From Sugiyamaella lignohabitans (lineage: Eukaryota; Ascomycota; Dipodascomycetes; Dipodascales; Trichomonascaceae), in the NCBI RefSeq assembly GCF_001640025.1, contig NC_031672.1, positions 3,906,001 to 3,970,000 of the forward strand: a stretch of DNA of 64,000 nt, in the 5' to 3' direction. Below, in pieces: positions 41,725 to 50,846 of the stretch. A program made the position numbers and the translations under genes. The notes under the pieces are model-generated. The model searched no databases. It was not told where the DNA came from and saw only the letters and a program-made list of their open reading frames with translations. How positions within the stretch are numbered: position 1 is the stretch's first letter; each line of letters begins with the position of its first letter.

Positions 41725-42714
41725 CGTTCAGGTCATATCATGTGACGACGTGAGTTTATGCACCCCAGGTTTGTTTTCCGGTGCGGAGAAGTAGAACCCT
41801 GATTCGAGTGAATGCAGGTTCATTTCTTGGGGTAAGTGCCTGGAAGTTTATAGGATGTGTGGTGGGTAAAGGGGATTGATGCTCTGCTTGGACAAACATC
41901 CGCTCGGACCAAACACGGACATCAGCTGTGAGCGGGCCTGCATATCGGGCGCTGCCACTGCATATACGCTGGTGTGCGATAAGCAGTTATACATGAACCA
42001 GGCTCGTTCGGGAATAATCCAGGTGTGAGATGTTTTGAAAACGACGCAGAAATCTCGGCGAAGTGATTCTAGCACTGATCCCAGAAACTCGATATTATTT
42101 TCTGTTGATACTCGCGGGACCTATAGCCTATTCAGCTGATCCTAATTGAAAGACTGGGGGTCGAGATGAAAGCCACGCCTTCAGACGAGTGTGAGTCTGA
42201 TGTGTTACTGCGGTTCTGTCCATATGGCTTATCGCTTATCCACTTATCCGAACGATCGCGATTAGCTTGTCCGGTAATTGTTCGGACTATTTACGCCCGC
42301 CGACATTCCTCCGGCATCCAGAATACTGGTGTTAGACATGCGGCGGTTTTTATGCAGTGTGGGGTAAAGTGGGGTATTTCCCCCCCTGAGTACCTATTGA
42401 TCGTACTAATGGTAATAGTTTATTCGACAGCCCGTTGCCGATATCGTTTGTAGTTTACGTGGAGTTTAACCGGCGCCAGCACGGAAGCAGAGATCGTAAT
42501 TTTGAGTTCAGGCTCTCACAAGACCCCACTTTGAATATATATATATATATAGGGGTCTACAATTGCCCCGTTTCGTAGGTCTGGGAACGTGGTTCATTAT
42601 CATTTTGAATTATTTACGTCATCATTATTAAACTATTTTCATACTTGGATTCTGCTTATTTTGTTTATTTGTTTATTCTCCCTGGTTCTGTTTGTTAAAT
42701 ATTTCATCTTCACT

Positions 42715-44526
42715 ATGCCACCGTCAACTGCTAAACAAAGACTAAGTCAAGTGCTATGTCATTTGTCTAGTCGGCCTGTGGCTACCAACGCCACAAATGG
42801 TTCTTTGGTTTCAGGGATTACTCAGAACCAGCCATTGTCTACTACTGCATTTGCTGTGAAGACTGAGGGAAAGCATCCTCATCACGTTCCTCCAGAAACA
42901 ACTCCTGTCAACTTCCATCAACTAAACCCAACCTATTTCCTACCACGGTCCGCTCAAATTGAACCACAGGCTTTAGCAATTGTTCATAAGAGTGTCAATG
43001 GGAAGATTATCGAGAGAACTTACAAAGAATTTTCTGATAGAGTCATGGGACTTGCCTATTACTTCAAAAAACACAATTATAAGAGAATAGCTATTTTGGG
43101 CCCTAACACGCCTGCTCATCTTGAAACAATGTTTGCGGCCGTTGCTGCTGGCGGCATCACCATGGGTCTAAATTATCGGTTAAAGAAGTCAGAAATCGAA
43201 TATATGCTTGATTTGGGTAAAGCTGATTTAGTAGTTGTTGATGCTGAGTTTAAGGATCTTGCTGATGCAAAGCCTGGTAAACTCGATGTTATTGTTGATG
43301 AAGATCTGGGAGATCCAAATTCCACTGCCTGCCAATATTCTTCAGCTGTTCGTGAAGGATTGGAGGCGGAAAATGGCCGTGGTTGGGCTGGTCTCGACGC
43401 TGAACATGTGAATGAGGATGCTCTTATTGGATTATACTTTACAAGTGGTACTACGGGAAGACCAAAAGCTGTCGAATATACCAACCGCGGTGTTTACCTC
43501 GCTGCCATGGCCAACATTGTTGAAGCCGGTTACAACAGTCAAGATATTTTTGGAAGGAACAGATGCCACTACCTATGGACCTTGCCAATGTTTCATGCTA
43601 TGGGTTGGACCTGTCCACATGCAGTCACCGCTGTTAGAGGTACACATTTCTGCTTAAGAAAGGTTGATGCTGATTATATCTGGGATTTGTTTCTTACCCG
43701 ACGAATCACTCATATGAATGCTGCTCCTACTGTCAATTCTATGATCCTCAATTCACCCAAAGCGCAAAAGATTCCATATCAAGTGCGTGTGACTGTGGCA
43801 GCTTCTCCACCATCTGCTAAGCTTTTTGAAGATATGATTGATCACAACCTGTTCCCTGTGCACATGTACGGGCTCACCGAGACTTATGGGCCATTTACGA
43901 GAGCATACTTCAAAGAAGAATGGGCTGATCTTCCCAAGAAGGATCATTTCTCGTTATTGGCACGCCAGGGACACAGTTTTATCACCTCATCCGAGGTTCG
44001 TGTATTTAACGACAAGGCCGAAGAAGTGGCCAAAAACGGTAAAGAAATTGGCGAAATCGTTATTCGTGGAAACTTGGTCACTAAGGGATATCATGAGAAC
44101 CACGAAGAGACTGCCAAGGCATACGGACGAGGCTGGTTCCGAAGTGGAGACTTGGCTGTTTGGCACCCTGATGGATCTATTCAAATCTTGGATCGTAAGA
44201 AGGACATCATCATTTCAGGGGGTGAGAACATTTCATCAGTTGTTGTAGAGAGTATTATTGTCCGATACCCAAATATTTTTGAAGCCAGTGTAGTTGGTGT
44301 TCCAGACGACCATTATGGTGAAGTGCCATTTGCATTTGTCACTCTCAAGGATGTAAAACAACCCTTAGATAAAGAGGCTATTAGGGCGTGGATGAAGGGC
44401 GAAATCGGTGGCTTCCAAGTGCCAAAGGGCTTTGAAGTTGTTGATGACCTTCCCAAGACGTCTACTGGCAAAGTCCGAAAGAATGTACTCCGCGACCTCG
44501 CTAAGGGTTTGTATCAGAAGCGCTAA
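42715..44526 (+). CDS. AMP-forming acyl-CoA synthetase-like enzyme
   Basis: The enzyme activates a carboxylic acid with ATP and then forms a CoA thioester. The ATG at 42715 is the first in frame; upstream open sequence lacks ATG. The 603-residue product shows the adenylation motifs in order: YFTSGTTGRPKA (about 241-252), YGLTETYGP, GWFRSGDLAVWHPDG, ILDRKKDIIISGGENIS, and the C-terminal catalytic Lys in KTSTGKVRK (about 585). The sequence resembles medium-chain or aromatic acyl-activating enzymes rather than long-chain Faa proteins. The C-terminus (YQKR) is not a peroxisomal SKL signal. The N-terminus (PPSTAKQRLSQVL) could be a mitochondrial presequence. The substrate is unknown. It converges on MRP51. 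Confidence 0.88.
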   Translation: MPPSTAKQRLSQVLCHLSSRPVATNATNGSLVSGITQNQPLSTTAFAVKTEGKHPHHVPPETTPVNFHQLNPTYFLPRSAQIEPQALAIVHKSVNGKIIERTYKEFSDRVMGLAYYFKKHNYKRIAILGPNTPAHLETMFAAVAAGGITMGLNYRLKKSEIEYMLDLGKADLVVVDAEFKDLADAKPGKLDVIVDEDLGDPNSTACQYSSAVREGLEAENGRGWAGLDAEHVNEDALIGLYFTSGTTGRPKAVEYTNRGVYLAAMANIVEAGYNSQDIFGRNRCHYLWTLPMFHAMGWTCPHAVTAVRGTHFCLRKVDADYIWDLFLTRRITHMNAAPTVNSMILNSPKAQKIPYQVRVTVAASPPSAKLFEDMIDHNLFPVHMYGLTETYGPFTRAYFKEEWADLPKKDHFSLLARQGHSFITSSEVRVFNDKAEEVAKNGKEIGEIVIRGNLVTKGYHENHEETAKAYGRGWFRSGDLAVWHPDGSIQILDRKKDIIISGGENISSVVVESIIVRYPNIFEASVVGVPDDHYGEVPFAFVTLKDVKQPLDKEAIRAWMKGEIGGFQVPKGFEVVDDLPKTSTGKVRKNVLRDLAKGLYQKR

Positions 44527-44722
44527 TGTGGTCTATAGAATATATTGTTTTTTTATCACAATTCAGACTTTTGTGTTGGAAGGGTCTAGCCTAAACCGCT
44601 TACGTCACAAGAGCGAGAACTGGGATGGGTCCAGACCCACAGAAGAGGACTTCTAGCATCCATGCTGTGGAGATAAGACAACTGGGAGTTTGTAGAAAAA
44701 ATATTTACATTATGTACATAAG

Positions 44723-45658
44723 CTACTCGCTAAACAACTTTGGCGATCTTCTGGAGATAGGCTGATCTCGCAAAACAGACTCAACATTGGCAAGCTTAGT
44801 TCTCGAGGCAGGGCGGATAGCATCAACAGCAATAACCGAGAAAGAAACGTGACCACGGTCGTCCATGCTGGCCTTGTTGATGATGAAATTGTGAGCTTTG
44901 GTTCGATCAACCATACCTGGAGCCAATGTACTGTTGGAGACGAATCCACCAATACCGACAACACCGCTGTAGGTTTTGTCCAAAACACGACCAGGAACGG
45001 GCTTTGTCGTTCGGATGCCCTCAGGTGTATTAATGAGCGAACCCTTGAGCTTATAACTAAGACCAAGGGCCATTTTATGACGATAGTTGTGTGCAAAAGG
45101 AACTGTGGATCCAGGATCTAGTCCCAAAAATGAAGCCACCGTCTCTCTAGAATCCGCACTGGATGTACGGAAGCCATCTGGTGAGATCTTTTTAGTCTTA
45201 GCTAGGTATTCTCTGAATGCTAAACGCTTGTCGACACTGGACAAGTTCATGTCACGAACTTCTTTCTTAGTCAATGACTCAATGCTCTTTAGTTTCTTGG
45301 AATTGGCCTTAAAATGGCTATCGGCATCAGTAAGCTTGGCCAATTCTAATGGCACTTGCATCTCTCTAAATCTCTGCAGTTTGCGATGAAATCCTGTGTT
45401 TCCATCAAACTGGGCCAGGCCAACTTCACTATCCAGAGCAGATACATTAAGATACAATGACTTGTGTTTGCGAGGAATAGGACTTTTCAAACCCCAGTTA
45501 CGTTTATGGAATGAAGCAGCAGTGGTGCCTACTACCTGATCTACTGGGTACCATTTGTTCTTTATCAGGTCCGCAGCAGCAGCAGAACCTTTATCAGAAG
45601 CAGATTTATAAAGGCCCACAACACGCGAATTCCTTAAAAGGCTCGGGAATTGTGACAT
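44723..45658 (-). CDS. MRP51: Mitochondrial small-subunit ribosomal protein Mrp51
   Basis: Mrp51 belongs to the mitochondrial small ribosomal subunit and helps initiation on several mitochondrial mRNAs in yeast. The ATG at 45658 (MSQFPSLLRNSRVVGLYK) is the first in frame, giving 311 residues. Family features are the basic start, the VVGTTAASFHKRNWGLKSPI block near residue 42 and the KSLYLNVSALDSEVGLAQFD block. The rest is less conserved, as is usual in this family. An AGGGTTAGG motif lies about 90 bp upstream. It follows RET1 on the same strand. Confidence 0.8.
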   Translation of the reverse strand: MSQFPSLLRNSRVVGLYKSASDKGSAAAADLIKNKWYPVDQVVGTTAASFHKRNWGLKSPIPRKHKSLYLNVSALDSEVGLAQFDGNTGFHRKLQRFREMQVPLELAKLTDADSHFKANSKKLKSIESLTKKEVRDMNLSSVDKRLAFREYLAKTKKISPDGFRTSSADSRETVASFLGLDPGSTVPFAHNYRHKMALGLSYKLKGSLINTPEGIRTTKPVPGRVLDKTYSGVVGIGGFVSNSTLAPGMVDRTKAHNFIINKASMDDRGHVSFSVIAVDAIRPASRTKLANVESVLRDQPISRRSPKLFSE

Positions 45659-46082
45659 CTTTTTTTGAACTTGTCCCTTTAGCTTCTGGTGCAACTCAAA
45701 TCATGAACATGTACAACATGAACATGAAAAATTAGAAATATACTTAACCTAACCCTGATAATTAAACTTGGTCAGAATTTGTAGGAATCAAACAAAAAAT
45801 GTCTATAGCTTATAAATAAACATCAAATTCAGATAGTAGCGCTAAGATTTATATTTTCAAGATACGTAGATTACACATTTTCAGGTGAGGGAAGCTGAAA
45901 GTACCTTCTAGTGTATCCAGACGGTATATAAAAAAAGTCGCCGATCGATGCGTGCAAACTACTACTAGGTAAATTAGCTTGTGGTTTACAAGCAAAACCT
46001 CTTAGGGACATACGGTTGGGTCAAGATCTGAACCCATATTATTATAATAATATGCAAATAATCTATTAAATAAGGAGTTTTT
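45659..46082. other. Spacer between RET1 and MRP51
   Basis: This 424-bp region holds the MRP51 promoter with CCTAACCCT (45748-45756) and an ATTATTATAATAAT palindrome near the RET1 3' end (about 46038). No gene is seen. Confidence 0.55.
45748..45756 (-). promoter_or_regulatory. Tbf1-like AGGGTTAGG site before MRP51
   Basis: On the gene strand the motif reads AGGGTTAGG, 90-98 bp before the ATG. Confidence 0.45.
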
Positions 46083-49000
46083 TTACTTAAAAACGTCATC
46101 AAGTTTGAGCCTAGGGGCGATGTTCATGGCCATGAGTTCTTGGAAAAGAAGTTTGGCTGCATATGGGATTGTGAGTTTAACGACTGTTTCACTGGTTCGA
46201 CAGGAAGGACACCATCCATTATAACCCATCAGACCACAGGTCTGACAAACATCTACCTCGAAAGCGTCAGAGGAAATCATGAGACGTTCCAACAACAACT
46301 GCGAAGCACCGTATGCAATTACACAATCACGTTCCATCTCACCGAGACGAAGACCACCATCACGGGATCTACCTTCGGTAGGTTGACGAGTCAGTACAGC
46401 TCTGGGACCTCTTGGACGGGCATGCATTTTATCCATAACCATGTGCTTAAGCTTTTGATAATAAATAGGGCCGAAGAAAATATACGCTTGAAGACACTCT
46501 CCCGTGATTCCCGAATACAGCATGTCTTTACCGGAGTAGCTGTACCCCTTTTCAACCAGGATTTTGGACATATCTGCTAGCTTGGATCCTCCAAAACATG
46601 TACCATATTGCAAAGACCCATCTAATACACCGGCCTTTCCAGAAACCAACTCAATCATTTTACCTACTGTCATACGAGAGGGGAAACCATGTGGATTCAT
46701 AATGATATCAGGACAAACACCTGAATCACTAAACGGCATATCTTCTTGTTGGACAATAATACCACACACACCCTTTTGTCCGTGACGAGAGGAAAACTTG
46801 TCACCCAACTCTGGACGACGAGTTTGTCGTAGCAACACTTTGACAAGAGGCTGTTCCGACTCTGACGATGAAAGCATCACTTTATCGATGTAACTGGGCT
46901 CTGGCGCTTTATAGTTCATTGGCGTTGGTCTATATGCGTCCATTCCAGCTTGTCCATTTTGAATTGCTCCATTGGGATTGATCAGATTTTCACCTGCGTT
47001 GACTGGGACTGATTTGTTGATATAAGTTTGACCGGTTTCAATTCTAGCACCTACTTCTGCCAAACCGTCGGGTCCAAGAACCTCGTGTTGGAAAATTGGA
47101 ACTGTGAATTTCTTCTGTTTGGGACCAATTTTTGTTTCAGCAGAAATACCTTCCAAACGATCTGATGTTTGATTGGGATATCTTTTGAGCACAGCAGTTG
47201 CTTTTTTCATGACTTGACATCGACCAAAACCACGGTCGATAGATGACTTGTTCAGAACGAGAGCATCCTCAATATCGTAACCAGAATAACTCATAACTGC
47301 AACAGTGGCGTTTTGTCCTGCTGGCAGCTTATCATAGTCAATCAACTCTATGGTTTTAGTCTTTACCATTGGCTGTTGTGGATACACCATAAGATACAAT
47401 AATGTGTCGATACGGTTAAGTTGATTATAGGCGATAGCCCCAATAGCTTGTTTACCCATTGCACATTGATAGGTATTACGAGGCGATTGATTATGATGAG
47501 GATATGGAATCAAACCAGCAACAGCACCAAGTACTGTGAAGACTTCAATCTCAAGATGCGTGGTTTCGGAAGTAACGTCAGGCTCATATAGCGCAATATA
47601 ACTATCGTTTTCTTCATTACAGTCCAGGTATTCTACCAGTCCTTCCTTAAGGAAATCATCAAACACCATTTCACCAGCTAGCAGCTTCTTAAGGTGATGA
47701 TCTTTGACTAGTGGTTGACCATTAGTAACAATGATAAGGGGTCGACAAATTCTGCCACCATCAGTAGCAATATGCACGGCATTGTGATGATGGTTACAGT
47801 ACACACTAATAAACTCCGATACCTTTCCTGTTCTTCTCAGTTGTCTGAAAGACTTGACAAATTTAGATGGAAATCTGGTAATACCTACAGGAGTACCGTT
47901 CAGATAAACACCATATGTTCCAGGTGAATGCAGTTCGTGACCTCCAATAATTGAAATGTCTTCAACACCCAATACCATACAGCATTTACGAATTGGATCT
48001 TCTTCAACATCAGTTGTGATATGTGTCATGAGAGCCAGATTTTTAACCAAACCACATGCTTCACCTTCTGGGGTATCAGATGTACATAACATGCCAAATT
48101 GCGAAGGTTGCAAGGCACGAGGCCCTGACACTTTTCTTGACTTCTCGAACTGAGAAGAAATACGTGTCATCATACCAAGAGCTGATATATAACTGAGTCT
48201 ACTTAAAACATGTGTGACACCAGCTCTTTCCATCTTGAATCTCTTCAGAGACCAGTTACCAGTAGAAATAGCTCTATTCATTCCCATAGTGATGTTACTG
48301 CTATGAATGGTGATGTTAAGAAGAGCATCAAACTCATTTGTACGATTAGGCTTTTTCAAAACCTTGTCAATGTTAGCCTTGAAGTCACTATTAAACTTTT
48401 TGAATAAATCTTCGAAAAGAAGTGACATCAACTGACCAGCCAGTTCCAATCTTTTGTTTCCGACATAATCTCTGTCATCTACCATCTTTGGATTAGCAAT
48501 GGCCATTAACACGCGTCTCGTCATAATAGCCATATACAAGGCCTTTTCCCGGAAATCGAGATCATGGACTGAGATATGTGCGATAATAGTAGTTGCCAAC
48601 GCTTCCATACCTTCTTGCAATGCCGTCAGCTTAGGTGCATTGAGTCTTCTGACGGTCTTGACTTTCGAACCGAGGTATTCCAAAGCTTGTTGCTGGGTTT
48701 GAACACCAAGTTTAGAGCACTCTTCAAAATTGATAGCAAAGGACTCTTGATAAGTGGCATCGGGACCAGCGACCAATTCCATGATTTCGTGATCAGTCAC
48801 AATACCGGCTGCTTTAAGTACCAATACGATTGGGATCTCTTCACTGACAGAGTTGTGTTTAAGATATATCTTTCCATTTTTCGTTAAGACATAGGTTTTG
48901 GATTTTCTCTCGTGCGTAGAACTGGTTACACTTGCTTGAACGATGCCTTTCTTCTCATCAGTCTCGACAATAATTCTGTTTTTACTCAGCTGTTCTTGCA

Positions 49001-49766
49001 CAAGAATAACCTTTTCGGTACCATTAACGATAAAATATCCACCAGGGTCTAATGGGCATTCGTCTAACTTGGCCATTTCTTCCTCAGTTTTATTTGTTAA
49101 AACACACTTTGAACTTCTTAACATGATAGGCATTCTTCCAATCTCTAAGTTTCGGTGAACAACAATCTTCTTTCCTCTAGTATACTCAACATCGACAAAA
49201 ATGGGCGCTGCATAAGTCAAATCTCTCAATCTACATTCATGAGGAGTGATATCGTTACTGAAACTATGAACATCTTTTCTTTGAGGAGTGCCCACCTTAA
49301 TATCCAAATACTTTAGATAAAACTCGGGGTCAACGTCACTGAGGATTTTTTCATTAGCTTTTACAATTTTCTTCAGGTCAGTTTCAATAAAATAATTGAA
49401 AGAGTCCAGATGTTGCTTGACTAATCCCTTGACTTTCAGAAATGCTGGCAACAGATTCCACTTATCTTCAACCGTATTGACAGCATCTGTAAGTGCTCGT
49501 CCTTTATACATTGGCTTCATGAGCTCATTCATCGAGTCCTGTTAATGTTAGATATACGTCCATATAATCAGAATCTTACTCATTTAATCTTTTGTCAGCT
49601 TGACCATGGAGCGAGCCAACTAAAGGTATGAGGGCTGTGAGACCAGTCTTAGCCCCACCGAGTCTATAGGCGATTGTAACCTTTAAATAGGTTTCTCACT
49701 TACATCCGCCACAGCGGGCTCTGAATAACTTGTTCTGGCTCCAGTCTTCCTCTTTTTTGGGCCCAT
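46083..49766 (-). CDS. RET1: RNA polymerase III second-largest subunit, two exons
   Basis: This is the beta-like catalytic subunit (Rpc128/Ret1) of RNA polymerase III, which makes tRNA and 5S rRNA. Exon 1 (49704-49766) encodes [20 protein letters not shown] plus D. A 165-nt intron (49539-49703; GTAAGT, ATCTAAC, CAG) follows, then exon 2 (46083-49538). The product has 1172 residues (1149 in S. cerevisiae). Pol III-specific blocks include [16 protein letters not shown], and universal ones include [34 protein letters not shown] and [12 protein letters not shown]. The C-terminal zinc ribbon is [25 protein letters not shown] octamer lies 117 bp upstream. Confidence 0.96.
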
Positions 49767-49882
49767 TTTTTACTGTACAGCTCGTAGTCGATTACCAAGC
49801 TTGCGTTCACAAGCTGTTTTTCATTCAGGTTGGATATGCACCCAGGATATTTTTTTTCGGGGTTGGTGACCTGCGTATCGTG

Positions 49883-49890
49883 TCACGTGA
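49883..49890. promoter_or_regulatory. TCACGTGA octamer before RET1
   Basis: The palindrome lies 117-124 bp before the RET1 ATG, in the 234-bp gap to the next gene. Confidence 0.4.
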
Positions 49891-50000
49891 AGCATCTTGC
49901 AGGGTCCAAACATGAAGGTATCAACGGTGTGGATTTTGTCATTTAACTCAGTGAAGAAAGAAACAATATGGCAAAAAGATTCTTCAATTTGATAAAAAGC

Positions 50001-50423
50001 CTATGGACGGTGAAAAGTGATAATCGACAGTACAAGATCCGCAACGCTAACAAGAAATTCGGGGATGTAAAGAAAGAAAAGTGAGAAAATGGTGATAACG
50101 AATGCTTTTCCATCAATACCAGCATTCCAGGTATCGATTATGACTTCGGTTAGACGACGTTGTTTTAATTGCTGACGTAGACGCTCATTTTCGGCCTGAA
50201 GAACAGTGCAAGCAGTGGTTAGCGCCTGTCCACGTGCTTCCCACGCCGAGCAAGCACCTTTAAGTAGAACTATCTGGCTCATCAGATTAGTGCATTCTTC
50301 AATAGCATTATCTCTTTCCTGACACACCCTAACATGGTCTTTTAATAAAAGCTCATGCAAATTTTTGCTTTCCTGTGGTCCTGTTGAATTAATTGTATTT
50401 GACCCACTCGCTGGTGAAAACAT
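50001..50423 (-). CDS. Small coiled-coil protein with a C-terminal membrane segment
   Basis: The 140-residue frame starts with ATG. Residues 22-95 form a likely coiled coil (HELLLKDHVRVCQERDNAIE; TVLQAENERLRQQLKQRRL). Residues 106-135 are strongly hydrophobic (AFVITIFSLFFLYIPEFLV), giving a tail-anchored appearance. I do not recognise the family. It lies upstream of RET1 on the same strand, and its codon use looks ordinary. It could be a real fast-evolving gene. Confidence 0.5.
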   Translation of the reverse strand: MFSPASGSNTINSTGPQESKNLHELLLKDHVRVCQERDNAIEECTNLMSQIVLLKGACSAWEARGQALTTACTVLQAENERLRQQLKQRRLTEVIIDTWNAGIDGKAFVITIFSLFFLYIPEFLVSVADLVLSIITFHRP

Positions 50424-50846
50424 TACTGATTGTAATGTTGCTGGAATCTAGGGATCTATGCGTCGTTATGTTTTTTTTTTGTTTACCAACCCATTGATGA
50501 TAGATCAGATATGCATCAGCATATGCAGGGTCCTAACTTAATAGCAGATCTTGTCAGGTGGGCCCTGCTACCAGTAGAGGAGTCCGGAGTTAGTTTAGCC
50601 ATTTTGAATCAAGACTTTAGCCCAGACCGAACGAAAGAAAAGCTGAATCCCATAGATTCTAGCTCGGCCCGAGTACGGTGACATTAATCTAACAACAGGC
50701 AACAGCGGCTCCGGGTCTTTTAATTCGAACCCCCATATAAGCATATTTGTAGGGATCTTTTACCCCACGGCCTGCCGGTTGTCACCAAAGCGGCATGATA
50801 ACATTAGGTCAGAGTGAAATCAATCCTCTACTGATACCGTCACGCA
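50424..50846. other. Divergent spacer before the Asi-like gene
   Basis: No element is recognised in these 423 bp, apart from a T-run at about 50470. Confidence 0.5.

Larger units (their letters stand above)
41076..42714. other. Divergent spacer between STM1 and the acyl-CoA synthetase
   Basis: It contains the STM1 RRPE, NPE-19 and an AT dinucleotide run (42535-42551) that may serve as TATA region for the synthetase gene. Short frames are present but unsupported. Confidence 0.55.

Noticed and set aside
42521..42558. AGACCCC and GGGGTCT flanking an AT run, as a miniature NPE
   Set aside because: The 7-bp match is too short, and the terminal and arm sequences are missing.
42589..42714. N-terminal extension of the acyl-CoA synthetase with a hydrophobic segment
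   Set aside because: The extension begins at GTG and has no ATG before 42715. It lies in the AT-rich promoter and leader.
44600..44650. AGCGAGAACTGGGATGGGTC as an NPE remnant between convergent genes
   Set aside because: Only the AGCGAGA and GGGTC pieces match and no CCCCAGCC follows, so it may be chance.
45659..45694. Twelve-residue extension of MRP51
   Set aside because: It starts at TTG. The ATG at 45658 gives the family-like N-terminus.
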